Assembly (NCBI GenBank): GCA_039545315.1
Contig: BCIM01000001.1
Location: 1,702,943-1,766,942, forward strand
DNA: 64,000 nucleotides
Reading direction: 5' to 3'
From: Kondoa malvinella
Lineage: Eukaryota; Basidiomycota; Agaricostilbomycetes; Agaricostilbales; Kondoaceae
The notes under the pieces were generated by a model. The model made no database searches, was not told the DNA's origin, and saw only the letters and a list, made by a program, of their open reading frames with translations. Positions 47,601-60,543 of this stretch are shown here, in pieces. The translations under genes were made by a program, and so were the position numbers. The stretch's first letter is position 1, and every line of letters starts with the position of its first letter.

Positions 47601-50600
47601 CAGAAAGACTCGTCAATAACGTCTTTGGTGAGGCGCAACTCCAATCGGCTAGTGGGAGCTCCAATGCGGAGACCGCATTACACCGCATGCCTACACCGAT
47701 GTGTCTTGATCGACACTGCTTGAATCTGAACATGTGGCTCGGTCGCTCTTATATGGCAAGCGCTGGCAACGATGGTGAGTGCCCACTGTTTCTGCCTGCG
47801 TGTGCCTGCGTGTTCGCTGACCGATGGAGAAGCCATAGTAGGGCTCTCTGTCAAAATGAACACTCTGAGCGAAGGATTAGACTACCTGGCACGATCACTC
47901 GGTGTTGGTGACAAGTCAAAACCTTCGTTGGCCCTTCAAGCTAATACAGATTGGTACGACAGGATGATCTGGCCGGTGGCAACACCATCTTCTCGGCTCG
48001 TAACCTTCAAGCGACCATTCAGTTGAGGTATGGTTGCTGTGACCTGTTTCCGATATCGTGGCTGAATTTCCCTCTCAGAGAACGCATAGATGCTGTGCCG
48101 TTAAGCTCTGCGACCGCGGCTAGAAGTGCCAAAGCTTTGGCGGCTTCCGAGTACCTCAAGATAGCGAGCCTCACCTTCGGCAGTAATGAACGAACAACTT
48201 CCGCGATCGCGCTGATGACCTCTACGCTGCACGAGGTACGCAAACAGGCTGAGACGCTCTCGTGGTGAAATCATACTCATACTTATGCACAGACTCTGAT
48301 TGCTGCTAATGTGCTGCCCGAAAACGTGGAAACGAACAGCTTGACTATGAAAGAGCTATTGGCAACTTCGCAAAGCGCTTTGTCATCTCATTTACCGGCT
48401 GAGGTAGCTGCCTTCGTGTATGGTCAGCTCGACCCACCGCCGACGCTCGACTCTTCAATCCAGCGATTGAGACAACTCTCCCTGGCAGCTCTGCGAACTT
48501 CTGCCATCATCTGGACTCTTTACGTTCCCGATGTTCCGCTTGATCCAGCTATAGCCGCAATGGCCAAGCTCCAATTCCTGGAGAAGAAGGAAGCCAGACT
48601 CATGGAGCGCATTCGATCACTCAGCGAGTATGACCCGGCTATTCGATATTCGAGATACGCCTTATTATGGGAAGAGCTGTGTCAAGTGCGCAATGACAAG
48701 AAAGAACAGCAACCTATAACCATTCATCGCAAGTCGACACCCGCAGAGCTAGTGGCCTTGTATCGCGAGATGCAGCGATCATACGACCAATTCTTGCAAC
48801 CCAAGAAGGTTACCGCTGCCTTCACTGCTAGCGATGCTGATCGTAGCGTTCGCGTGACCAATCTATGCACGTCTCTTCAGGCTGCAATACTCCGTCTACA
48901 AACTGTCTATTCCAACTACGGCGATTTGATCAAGCCAGCGCTACTATGCTACAACGCAACGATCATAGGTCTCGCAGCATTGAAAAGAGCACAAGAGTCA
49001 GAGACTCGAACTGATGAAAGGGGGAGTGTCGTTCGTGAAGCTCTCCAGCATCTTTGTCAAGCACCACTCGAAGCCGTCAAAAGCGATCTCGTCTCTGATC
49101 AAGCCTGGCAAAGTGTTTCAAGCGTTATGAGACCGCTGTGCCTACCTCTCTTGCGCTTGCAAGCTTTCGGCATGCTCTCAGCTGGTGATATTGCTTCATG
49201 CCTGCCACAGATCGAGGCTATCTACGAGGACCTGCATCGATATTGGAAGACCTGGCAAGCACAAACACTTCAGCGAGAAGACAATGCGAAAAGTCTGTAC
49301 AAGAGCCGCTTCCAGATCAGCTCTGATGCAGCAGAAGACATCGATGACGAACAACTGGCAGACAGGGAGGTGCTAGAACTGTTTGGCATCACCGACCTCA
49401 TCGCCCAACGGCCCTCTCTGACCGACTCTGCTCAAGAAGTCCCAGCTCTGACGCCTTCCGATTTCGTTCGCATAGCTACAGCACACATTGCTATGTTCGG
49501 GAACACGCCCGAGCAAGACAAGAAGATCGATGTCAATTTTGCAGCTCTACATGTAGAAGCAGTTCAGCAGCTCGTCGAGAAGCATGCTTCAGAGACCGAT
49601 GACTCCTTGGACCAGCTATCAAAAAATCTTCAGCTCGATATGCTCGCTACTTGTTCCGAACAAACACAGTCCAGCCATGCAGCCATTTCCTTCTATCATT
49701 CTGCCGATCCTAAAGAATCGACGGCAGTTGCTGAGATGCTAGAGGGACTTCTAGCTGCGGTTCGCCATCTACAGGACGAGTGGCCGGAACAAATGATTCT
49801 GGTCGATATCGGCAACCGCGCAGATCAAGTGCTCGCCTTGCGCACCGATCTATCTGTTGCTCGACTACTTGGCGCTATGGAACATGTGCTACCCGCGATC
49901 GATGATTGGCAGCAGGTCTCGAGCAAAGAGTATTCCCTGGCACTTCATCAGAATGCATTGGTGCAGAGGATCATCCGCTATCGCCAGCTGGAATTGGAGT
50001 CGTGGCCGAACCTGCTCGATATCGAAGATCAATCATTTTCGGACCGCTCGCACGAGTACTGGATGCCTCTATATGAGAACGTTGTCCAAGCACCTTTCCG
50101 GATCATCCAAGATCCGGCTGGCGACATCGAGAGCCATCTACGCGAGTTGGCGGCAATTATAGACAGCTTCCTACGTGAAAGCCCGGTCGGTCAATATAGA
50201 CAACGCCTGCTACTTCTGAGCAGTTTCGCTTCTTATGCTCGAGCTTCACCCGACTTACCTTCAAGCATCCCTTCATTGCTCAGCAGCATGCACTGCCATT
50301 ACAGCCGGTCTTTACAAGCCGTCGAAGATTGGAAATCGGAGCAGCGTGCCAAGGTCAGTATATGTCCGTCCCTCTTTGTAACATCGTTGACAAAGAAAGG
50401 CGAGTAGTTGGTATCCGAGGTCAAGGAAATCATCAAATTGGCCAGTTGGAAAGATGTCAACGTCGTCGCGTTGAAGCTGAGCGCGCAAAGAAGCCATCGT
50501 CAACTTCACAAGATTGTCCGCAAATATCGCGCAGTGCTACAACGATCTGCTATTGAAGCTGCAGGCCAACTTTCGGCCTCTCATCTGACTAAAGAGCAAC

Positions 50601-53600
50601 TTTTGGCTGTCTCCACCAATACTTCACCAATCATGTCTCCAAGCGATGAAGACCAGCTTCTTCCGACTGACATTGCGTACTTGAATAACCTGCCTCGTAT
50701 CTTTAGCAAGCTTCAGCATATCAGAGACCAGGTCATCCAGCCCAGCATTTCGTCAGCCGAGCAAAATTGCCACGATGTAGTGGACTTGGCGGCTGCAATC
50801 TCAGATCAAGCTAAAAGCCTCAAGAATACGCCTCTGATAGGCTCCGAAGAAGTCCAGCAAAAGCAAGCCAGCGCGCTGTTGACTCGGAAGCGCAGGCGAT
50901 GGGCTGATCTTTTGCGAGAACTCAAGAGACTTGGTCTGTCACACAACCCTACCGAAACGAATCGCCGTAGCATTCAAGAGCTTCTCACGTACCATCGCCA
51001 CGGCGTTCTCGCAGCAGCGTCCTCCCAGGCAGCGACTTCTTTCAACAACTTGTACTCTCAAGTCACAGAGCTTGTGCCTCGTCTGGCGGCATGTCTAGTC
51101 AATCATCACGAGGACCTGGCTGGAAGAGAAATCGCCAGAGCTGTAGGAAGTGCTCATTCTCTGGCGATTGTGTGTATCAACGGCAAGAGAGATCTGCTGA
51201 ACCTTGCTAGTATGCACATCAGATTCGTTTCCTGCTTGAGGAAGTTAGAAGCTGCATTCTCCTCCGATCACCTTCCTGACATGGCGCAAGAAGGTCACAA
51301 AACTCTGAGCGGACCGGTGGCTTGTCTCAACGCGCATCTCAGTCTGGTTCGCAAGAGTCAAGCAAGCCTGTTGAAGCTCAAGGCGACTGTTCTGCTTCAA
51401 AGCAAGATGCTTGGTGACGCGTCCTCGGTCGACCAAGTAGCTGAAGAGCTGGAGTCGCTGATTCTACTCGCCGCTGACTGTTCTGCTGGGCTACGTAATG
51501 CCGTCGACAAGAATACCAGTTGTGCACCTGGCTTTTTCTTGGACTCTGACCGGAAGCTACTGCGAGACGCCGAACTTGTCGTGGACTCCGTCCTTGAATG
51601 TTTGTCTTCGATGCAGCAAAAGTATCCAGCATGGCGGTATCAAGTGGTCCCTGTTGCTCAATTCTTGGCCACAGCTCGCACATTCACCTTTCAGTCTGCT
51701 TCAGCGAAACTTAGTCCCGCTACTTCGACCATCATGGAGTCTTTCAAATTGCTCGTTGATTGCATCCTCATCACCTTTCAACGATTGTCGGCACTGTCTG
51801 CAACAGCAGTCGAGGAAAATGCCAGTGAACCTGCCGAGGACCTACCTACTAGATCAATAAAGGCCGAATCGTCCGTTATAGGCAAACACCTTCTTGCGCT
51901 CAACTTGGAAGGTGTTTCTTCCGCCATGTCGCATTTCATGTCTGCTATACACCACGCTACATTCGCCTCACAATCTGCTATTGACGAAGCCCGCCTATCG
52001 ATCCGGCGTGCTCTGCCTTTCTTGGCTCACTACGAGGTCACGCTCCACCAGTGTCTAGGCCTCTGCACGAACCAGAATTTGAGCAATCTCAATCTGCTAC
52101 AAACTGTCAGTCAGCTGATCCTGACCATCTCGGACCAAGGATTTTGCCAACCCTCAAAAGGCGACGAACAGAGCGAGTCGGCCGATGCCAAGGGCGAGTC
52201 GACAGGAACAGGTATGGGCGAAGGAGCTGGCGGCAAGAACGTTAGCAAAGAAATTGAAGGCGAAGAACAAGTCGAGGGCTTGCAGAATGAGGCGCAGGCT
52301 GAGGAACAAGATGGCGGCGATCAACCTGACGATGATGAGCGTGTCGAGATGGAGAACGACTTTGATGGCAAATTAGAAGATGCCAAAGAGGAAGAGTCAG
52401 GAGCTGAAGGCCAAGAGGATGAAGATGAAGCTTCTGAGCCAGATGCGGATGAAACTGTTGACCAGGTGGATCCCAACGACCCCAATGCTGTCGATGAAAA
52501 GTTCTGGGGCGAACAAGATGACAAACAGCAACCAGAAGCAGAGGAGCGGGGCAAAGATGCAACCGATGGTCAAGACCAGTCAACCGAGCTAGGCGAGAAA
52601 CAAGCTGGCGAAAAGAAGCAGCCTGAAGATGCCAACGATGAGAGTCCGGACGATCTACCAGAAAAGGCAGATCAACCAGACGATGGGATGGATGTAGATC
52701 AGCCGGCAGAAGACGAGCAATTGCAAGATTATGTCGGACCGCACGAAACAGACAAGCTCGACTTGCCAGATGCGTCCAAAGATGATGACGAAGTTCTACC
52801 TGAGGATGCCGAGATGAATGAGGTAGATGATCAGCCCGATGGTGAGCCAAACCTTTCCTCTCTCTGCAGACCAAGTCTGACCGAATGTGACATCCAGCTC
52901 AATCAGAGCCTGCGGCAGACGATGAACAAAGTCAAGCCGGAAGTCCGCGCGATACAACAGAAGCCGATCGTGGCGACCAGGCTGAAGACGAAGCTGCTCA
53001 AGACCAAGTCGACGGAATGGCGGAGAATGAAGCTGAAAATTTGGCTGAAAAGGATTTGGCTGATCAAGGAGATGCTCAAGAAGGCAGCGGTGATACAGCA
53101 GGCGGAAGTGGTACGGCTGAAGAACAGTCATTGCAAGCCGAAACACCGCACCAACCGGAAGCAAGTGTTTCTCAGCGTGTCTCAGACTCGACAGCTCAAG
53201 ACGCCAACGACTCTGCTGCTGATGCAGAAGAGCGCGCTCTTCACGGACCTGAGAGCGCTCGGGAAGAAGACTCTTCTGGACAAGATCAAGGGACAGGTCA
53301 AGCTCAAGATGCAGGTTCGGCAAACGAGCCGAATGCCTCGCAGCAACTGGGATCATCTTTGCAAGAATGGGAGAGACAGCTCAAAACCATCCAACAAGCT
53401 GCAGCCCCTGAAGACATGCCTTCTCAACTCGACGCTCAGACCAGTGCCAACACGAGTCAAGATGTCCAGCATTTGAATGCCGAAGAAAGCTCCGCGTTAC
53501 AGGCGGTAGGCACTCTAGCTGACCAAGAAGCATCTGAATTGCGCGACGCCTTCCCAAGCGATAATCATGAAGGAGCTGATGCGACGCAGGATGCCGAGCA

Positions 53601-54851
53601 AGATGTCGAGATGACAGAAAGCACTGAAATACCCTCTGTGCCGTCTGTGCAACTGCTTGAAGACGATCAGACCAGCAAGACGGATCTCTTTGGCGCGGCT
53701 GAGTCAAGTAAAGTGCACAACGCCGCGACGAACGGTCTCGACTCTCTCTCAGAGTTGCCCGAACCAGCCAACACCGCATCAAAAGACAACGAAAAATCTG
53801 TACCGAGCGATCAAGATGTTCAGTCTGATGTGGAGAACAACACGCAGCTGCTACAATGGCATCGCGGCGACCGCCAACAGCTGGAACCGGCTGCAGTTTG
53901 GCAACACTATCTTCATCTGACACGCAATCTCAGCCACGGCTTGACGGAGCAGCTCAGGCTAGTGCTCGAGCCAACGCTCGCTACCCGCTTGCAGGGAGAT
54001 TACAAGTCTGGCAAGCGGCTCAACATGCGCCGAATCATTCAATACATCGCGTCCGATTACAGCAAGGATAAGATTTGGCTCCGCAGAACCAAGCCAAGTC
54101 AACGAGAGTATCAAGTTCTGCTTGCTGTGGATGACTCAAAATCAATGTCCGACTCAATGTCTGTTCACCTTGCTTTCCAAACGCTTGCTCTCGTGTCAAC
54201 TGCGCTGCAAAAGCTAGAAGTTGGCGACATCGCTGTTGCTAGATTTGGAGAGCTGGTGCATATGGTCAAAAGCTTTGACAGCGGGCCGCTGACCGAGGCT
54301 GATGGCGGCAAGCTGGTCTCGGACTTCACCTTTAGCCAGAGAGGGACCAATGTGCGCAAGTTGCTCGAAGACTCGCTGGCTGAATTCGCTCGTGCTCGCA
54401 ACCTTCGTCGATCCAGTACTTCAGCCGATGTTTGGCAACTGCAGCTTATCATCTCTGATGGCATCGTCGAAGAGCAAGACCAGATTCGCGCGCTGTTACG
54501 CCAAGCCATCTCACAAAAGGTCTTTGTTGTCTTTATCGTGCTCGACTCGCTGCAAAACAAGTCCTCCTCCTCCTCAACCAGCCAAAACACTCCAGTATCC
54601 ATCCTCGACATGAAAGAAGTTCAATACGCACAAGATGCCAATGGCGCCATGTCTCTTAAGATGACGCCTTACCTGGACAAGTTCCCTTTCGACTACTATG
54701 TCATTCTCAGAGATACCAACGCGCTGCCGGCTGTGCTCAGCCAGACATTGAAGCAGTTCTTTGAGATGGTACGTCTGCTTGTATGACCTTCTGATTGCAC
54801 AATCTAACGGATTCTCCACTGATACAGGTATCGTCTGGAACCGTAGGCTGA
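38618..54851 (+). CDS. MDN1: Midasin (Rea1/Mdn1), giant AAA+ ATPase of 60S ribosome biogenesis
   Basis: About 15 exons give roughly 5,100-5,200 codons. Six AAA+ modules are visible by their P-loops: PPSSGKSA (about 40220), GETGTGKTT (41370), GPTSSGKTS (42745), GEAGSGKTS (43588), GSPGVGKTS (44735) and GDSGSCKST (45675, with Cys where Gly is usual). Walker B: DELNLAS, DELNLAP, DEISLAD, DEMNLAS, a degenerate KDIDKA in module 1 and DNANLCP in module 6. A long helical linker (46.7-52.1 kb) is followed by an Asp/Glu-rich domain (52.1-53.9 kb) and the MIDAS domain with LLAVDDSKSMSDS (DxSxS) near 54120. Known role: pulls Ytm1 and Rsa4 off pre-60S particles in nucleolus and nucleoplasm. The start is uncertain: ATG 38618 or 38654 (38549 is less likely). 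The intron near 47905-47955 is the least certain. Confidence 0.97.
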
Positions 54852-55156
54852 GGAAGAGCAACGCGATGATCTGTATTGTGTTGTTAGATAGGCGGAAGTG
54901 AGCACCTTGTCAGATTTTCTATCCCGATTACTGACCCTATTGAATTAGTATTTGGACGATGAGGCTTGGGATGCTGATGTATTTATCGCTTTAGAGAGGG
55001 CTGTAGAGTACTGGACAGAGGGCAATGGCTTCTTTGTTGATTTCTTTGGACACGTGACTTCTATTGTTTTGATTTCCACTCCAGGCTCTCTTGCTCTCTT
55101 CTCCCGGCAACTTTGGCATACAAGCTATTTCTTGGAAAGGAATGCTCACAGCGTAA
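54852..55156. other. Midasin 3' flank and promoter of the next gene
   Basis: No gene is seen in these 305 bases; short frames only. Confidence 0.5.
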
Positions 55157-57702
55157 ATGCTCAACACACCGACACCTGGCTTTGCTTCACAAGCTGCTTC
55201 AAATTTGACCTCAATACATCGCTCAACGTCTTCACGTCAACAACAAGTGCCTTCACCGAACATGACAGACGTTAACATCTCTGTCGACGGCTCGGAAGCC
55301 CATCGAAGGTCTCTAGAATCTGATGTGCAGCGTCGTCTGGCAGGCAAGATACGAAATTCTAGTCAACAGCCTGCCGGTGCTTTGCAAAGTTTCGATGAAA
55401 ATTCCCCTCGCTACGGCGACAACCCTCGTTCCAGATTGGATGGTCGAGCTCGACCGCCTTATCCTCGCCGAGCAAGGGTACAAAGCGGCTCATCGAGCGA
55501 AACAGAAGAGAGCGATACTGCTTCATTGCATATTGCCTTGAACCACCAAACAAAAGCCTCTAGCCGCAATAAGAACGCTTCTTCACCATTTCAGCCTGCT
55601 CATAAAGTCAGGATATCAGATGACCTCTCCTCTACTCATACCGCTTCACCTCAGAGACAGCAGCCTTCAATGATGTCGCAAGAATCACCTGTCAGTGGAT
55701 TTGATGGCATGGCAAGAGAACTGCGAAGGGAATTCGAACGGATCACAGCTGGCGCTGGAACAGGCTTACCTCGATCGTCTGCGACTTTCAGTCCTGGTCA
55801 ATCGAAATACGTCGAATCACCTTCTCGTACGCCTTTTTCGGCTCGTCCTATCCTAGGCGAGATCGGCAACACAGTGCTCACATCTCAGCGACCGGCAGAG
55901 GGCGCCAAATCAACCAGGAACGCAACCTTTCTTCCAGCAGAAACTCCAGCGCCAGCACGGTATTCTGATGTTCCCTTTCCCTCATCCCCACCGCAATCAG
56001 CCTATCAGTCACGTATTTCCGAGCCAGCACAACCGCCTCGCAACAATTATCGTTCTACTTCTTCTCCGTTCTATCAACAGCCAAAATCACATCGCGACTA
56101 TGACGCGCAGTATCATGTGCCAGATATTACAGGCGTCACGGATGCTCTCGCCTCACCAGAGAAAGCTATGGGCCATCGAACGGTCGCCATGTCAGCACAT
56201 TCGGATGACACTTCGAGAACCGCAGTCGACTCACCTCCAAGACAATACCAGCCTGCGCAGCCTCATTTCGAACCTCCTACACCTCGTCCAACTAGCTCCC
56301 GGTCGACCTCGAGAGCAGACCCGCAATTGCAAGCTGCTTTGTCACAACTCGAAGCGAGATTGAACGCCCTGGAAGATGAGAATGGACATTCAGCCGAAAG
56401 GGTCAAAGATCTCGAGGCAGAGCTTGGGAAGAAGAGAACAGCAGGGTCTGGTCATTGCGGCACGACAGGACAGGATGATCAATATCCACATCGACCGACC
56501 AACTCCAAAAGCCAACAAGGTTTGTTCCTCTTTCAGTACATTGGTGCTATACTGACATTGCTGCAGAAGAGCTTGTGGATCACTTACAGGCTCATGTTGC
56601 TCGGCTCACCAACTCGCTAGCTCTTCACACCCAGACTGTCACCCAGCTGAAAGAAAGTGCTGCCTTTGCCAAAGACTTTTCGGTACTCAAACGAGAGGTA
56701 CATGGCTGGTCGGATCAAATCGAGACATTGAAGGACAGCGTGGAGACTCTATCAAAGGAAATTGAGGACGTCAAAAGCTTGATTGCCAGTCTCAACAAGT
56801 CCACATCTGCTAAGGTGAACGCTACTCTATATCTCAATTGCTCTCACTGACCTGACTTGCTTACTAGGGCATCCAACCTGTCATACCTGGTAGTCAATCC
56901 AGACCATCCTATGGCGGGAAGGTTGGTTCTGAAACAGTCTTTGCGCGCTGTCGCTAATGCCTTCCTTAGTACTCTGACCCATTACCGGCTCCCAAGCCTC
57001 GACCACTCTTCCGTCCCATTGTAGAAGATGAAAGACCAAGAACAGCACCTTTACCCGACGCGTATGAGAATCAACGCGGCTTATGGCGCCATCTTGGCCG
57101 AGAAGCTGAAACCGATCCAGACTTACAAAGAGCTGAGGCTATTCTGAAAAGCGTGCCAACCGAGCACGATGATGCAACATGTCGGATATGCCAACACCGC
57201 AATCATCACAGCTCAACGTCTCGTCCAAAGTCTACCTCGCCTAAGCTGTCGCCTCAACAAAGGTGGACCGATGATGATGATGAAGGCTTTGCCGAGGGAG
57301 ACGAAAGTACAGACTCGTTGCCGCCGCAGACATATCTAGCGAGAGCGCTGAGGGATCTCGAAGAGGACTTTGTTTCGCACAAAGCGTGAGGTTTCTCAAC
57401 GTCTGTTTCGCTTCCAAGGCTAATTTTCGTGATGCAGAATATATAACGAACTGTCTGAAGCATACAGAAGGATGGACCCGGCATCGAAAGTCACCAAGCG
57501 GAGGACGCTCGCTGCTCATCTAAAAGAGTCTATAGATGTGCTGGAAAGCAAAGTGAGTCTTTTTGATCCATTACTTCTCTTCAGTGTTCATGATCTCTTG
57601 CCCTGACAGGCTGATCAAATAAAGCGGCTATATGATCTTTTGCACTACCAGAGTCATCCTGATGCTGTGCCATATCTGCAAGCGGGTAAGGCTAGGTACT
57701 GA
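55157..57702 (+). CDS. Ppc89/Cep57-like spindle pole body protein
   Basis: From ATG 55157 (an alternative in-frame start is 55262) to TGA 57702 in about seven exons, roughly 730 codons. The first 400 residues are disordered and Ser/Pro/Arg-rich with two SP-rich regions. A coiled coil follows (LQAALSQLEARLNALEDENG; then LVDHLQAHVARLTNSLAL to IEDVKSLIASLNKS). The C-terminal part has a CxxC site (TCRICQH) and the conserved block RALRDLEEDFVSHK, IYNELSEAYRRMDP, LKESIDVLESKADQIKRLYD. That arrangement matches fungal Ppc89 and the microtubule-binding end of Cep57. Known role: anchors the spindle pole body core and the septation network. The assignment rests on motif order, not on a search. Confidence 0.78.
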
Positions 57703-57957
57703 TTGTCTGTCGGTCATTTATATTTCGGTATTTCTTGAGTTGTACAATTGGTCCCTTGGTGTTTAGTTCAGAGATAATCAAGCCTGCTTGCCGTACGGCT
57801 TGTGTCCAGCGATTGTGGCAACGAGACGTGTCATTCTTGAGACGTCTCGTCACAATCTATGTCCCAGACAAGCTCGACTCGAAGCGACACGCCTTTGCTG
57901 TATATCCCCTCTGCCTCGCAAGACTAGGATAAATACCCCTCTTCGAGCTATAATGCC

Positions 57958-60369
57958 ATGTTGAACATCAGTCTTTGGCCCTACGCTGCTGTCTCGACTT
58001 CCCTCGCTGCTTGGGTGGTGCTGCTCGCTTTCCAGCAAAGGAGCAACTTCTTCTCGGCTGCTGTCTACCTGAGCAAGAGCAATGCATGCATGCTTGTCAG
58101 TCGCACCCATCCAACAAAATGCGTTTGACGGAACTTGACGTATACTTGGGAATAGATCCTTTGGAACTTTGGCATCTTTCTCGCAGTCATCGCCGGCAAG
58201 CTATTCCAGAAGATCTTCTTCGGTCCTCTACGGCTCATCGAACTCGAGCGTCTCCATGAACGAGTCTGGTACACCATTACCGAGAGTCTGCTGGCGTTGA
58301 CCATCTTTCGCGATGAGTTTGACACGATCTTCGTCATACGTTTCGTCACGCTGCTATTCCTCAAGATCTTCCATTGGCTCGCAGCGGATCGAGTAGAGTC
58401 TGTGCGTGACAAACAGCGAGATTTTCCTGGTCTAGGCTAATTCCTGCTTCGCCATGCCGCAGATGGAACAGTCGCCTCAGCTATCACGCACCTTCCATCT
58501 AAGAATGGTTACCATGCTCAGCCTTTTCTGGATTGTTGACCTGTTATTCACTGCTTTCGCTTGTGAATCTATTCTACTCGAAGGGCCAAGCGTGATGATC
58601 CTGTTTGCTTCCGAAGTATGCGAGCTCAAGTCTATATCTGCTCTTTCTGATGTGTTGCCCAGTACCTCATAATGACCGCAAACAATTGGAATACTACCTT
58701 CAAGTACGCTGCCAATGCTATAGATCTTCAGTCAGACGTACCATGGGAGAACAAGTCTCAGCTCATGTTCTACATCGACCTTGTGACCGGTATGCCAGGG
58801 CTTCATCTACGAAAGACGTCTCCCCTGATTTCTTATCTGTACTAGACTTCATGAAGCTTTCGATATACTTAGCGTTCTTCTCCCTCATATTGACCTTCTA
58901 CGGCTTGCCCATCAACGTATTGCGAGACGTATACCTCACCGCACGCTCCTTTCTTCGCAAATGTCGCGATCTCAAGCGATGGCGGGAAGCTACCAAGAAT
59001 ATGGGTTCTCGATATGCGACTGCGACAGAAGCAGAGATGCAACATTTGGCAGACAAGACGTGCATCATCTGTAGAGAGGAGATGCAATATGAGGATCCAA
59101 AGGACAGAGCGGAAAGATTGCGAGTCACTGCACCGAGGACAGGAGGATGGTTTCGCAGATTCATGCCAAAGCGAACTGCACAAGATGATACGCCGAAGAA
59201 GCTTCTCTGTGGCCATGTCTTCCACTTTCATTGCTTGCGCTCCTGGCTGGAGAGACAGCAGAGCTGTCCAACCTGGTCAGTCCATCTTGTGTTGACTTCT
59301 CCTTTACTGAGCCTCTCTTAGTCGGAGGTCTGTGCTTCAGCCTGGAGCTGCTTCAACTGCCATTCCAGCGGGCGCGCAGCAAAATGCCGCCCCTCGACAA
59401 CCTGCAGCTCCTCAACCCGGTCAAGCGCCAGCGATACCACCTCAGACAGCAGGAGCAGCAGCTATGCAAGGCCGCCCGCAGCCAACACCTACGACTCGAC
59501 TTCCCTCGGCTTCTCCGCTGGCATCTTCATCCAATCCGATGCCAACACGTAATCCTTTTCTCGAGCTTCAACTGCCAAAAGATCTGACATCAGATGGACC
59601 ATACTCTGTGCCAAATGGCTTCCGAAAGTCCAATTTGCCAGCTACCGAGAAAGAACAGCTAGACTTCAACCGAATGACCTTCGCTGCGCCCGAATTAGGT
59701 GTACCCAAGTCTCTCCAGCATGCTACTATGTCGAACGCATCTGCTTCCAGATCTACCACACAAGCGACTCCGGCGCATCCGTTGGCCACGTCTGCTACAC
59801 TAGGCGGAGAAGGAACTGTCGACCTGAATGATCCAATAGATCGCGTTGCGGCAATGAGGAGGCAGAGAGAATTGCTATTTGGCAGAGGTAATTCGAACAG
59901 AACAACTCTATGATCAATGCTGATCCTGTATACAGGATCTGATGCGTCACCTTCACGTTCAAGACCGCAAACACCTCTGCTGGGATCTTCGCTTCCACCC
60001 TCGCCTCAAATAGGTTCCAGTAATCCAGAGACCTCGACAGCTTCTTCGACTTCGACTTCTGACAGCTACCCGAAACCTCAACTTATACCGTTACTCCGGG
60101 GCAGAAACGCCAATATCTTCGACCATTCTATCACAGACTTACTCAGCTCTGCAGCACAAGCTACGCCTCCGGTATCGATACCAAACGAGCTGACAGAAGA
60201 GCAATTGCAGACGATGAGTCGAGACACCAGAGAGGGCATCGAGGCTCGTCTGGCTCTCTTGCAGAGTGTGCAGCGTAATATGCAGTCTTGTATGAGCGAT
60301 CTGCAGCGGGCTCTGCAGGTTATTCCTGACGAAAAGGGCAAAGGAACAGCGGAGGGCATCAATGTATAG
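57958..60369 (+). CDS. HRD1: ERAD E3 ubiquitin ligase HRD1 (synoviolin)
   Basis: From ATG 57958 to TAG 60369 in about six exons, about 690 codons. The N-terminal half is a multispanning ER membrane domain (PYAAVSTSLAAWVVLLAF, LWNFGIFLAVIAGKLF, RFVTLLFLKIFHWLAADRVE, MVTMLSLFWIVDLLFTAFAC, FMKLSIYLAFFSLILTFYGL). It has the conserved MEQSPQLSR, and then a RING-H2 domain: CIICREEM, LLCGHVFHFHCLRSWLERQQ and CPTC, the last Cys being split by an intron. The cytosolic tail is long, Ala/Pro/Gln-rich and ends in a short coiled coil (RLALLQSVQRNMQSCMSDLQ). Known role: retrotranslocation channel and ligase for misfolded ER proteins. The family length is normal for a fungus. Confidence 0.95.
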
Positions 60370-60543
60370 TAGAGTAGAAAATGCAGAATTTAGGTTTTGC
60401 ACACTGGCAAGAGTCTATGCCTTACAATGACAAATCCCCTAATTTGTGGATCGCCCACATACTGACCACAACGGAACATGAAGATGAACAAAGCAGAAAT
60501 GAAGGAGGGAACAGATATCGCGGAGGCGATCCAGCGGGCATTT

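Noticed and set aside
52242..52874. Long minus-strand open frame opposite midasin (210 codons)
   Set aside because: It is a mirror of the Asp/Glu-rich coding strand; its His/Arg/Leu-rich composition is what the complement of GAN codons gives.
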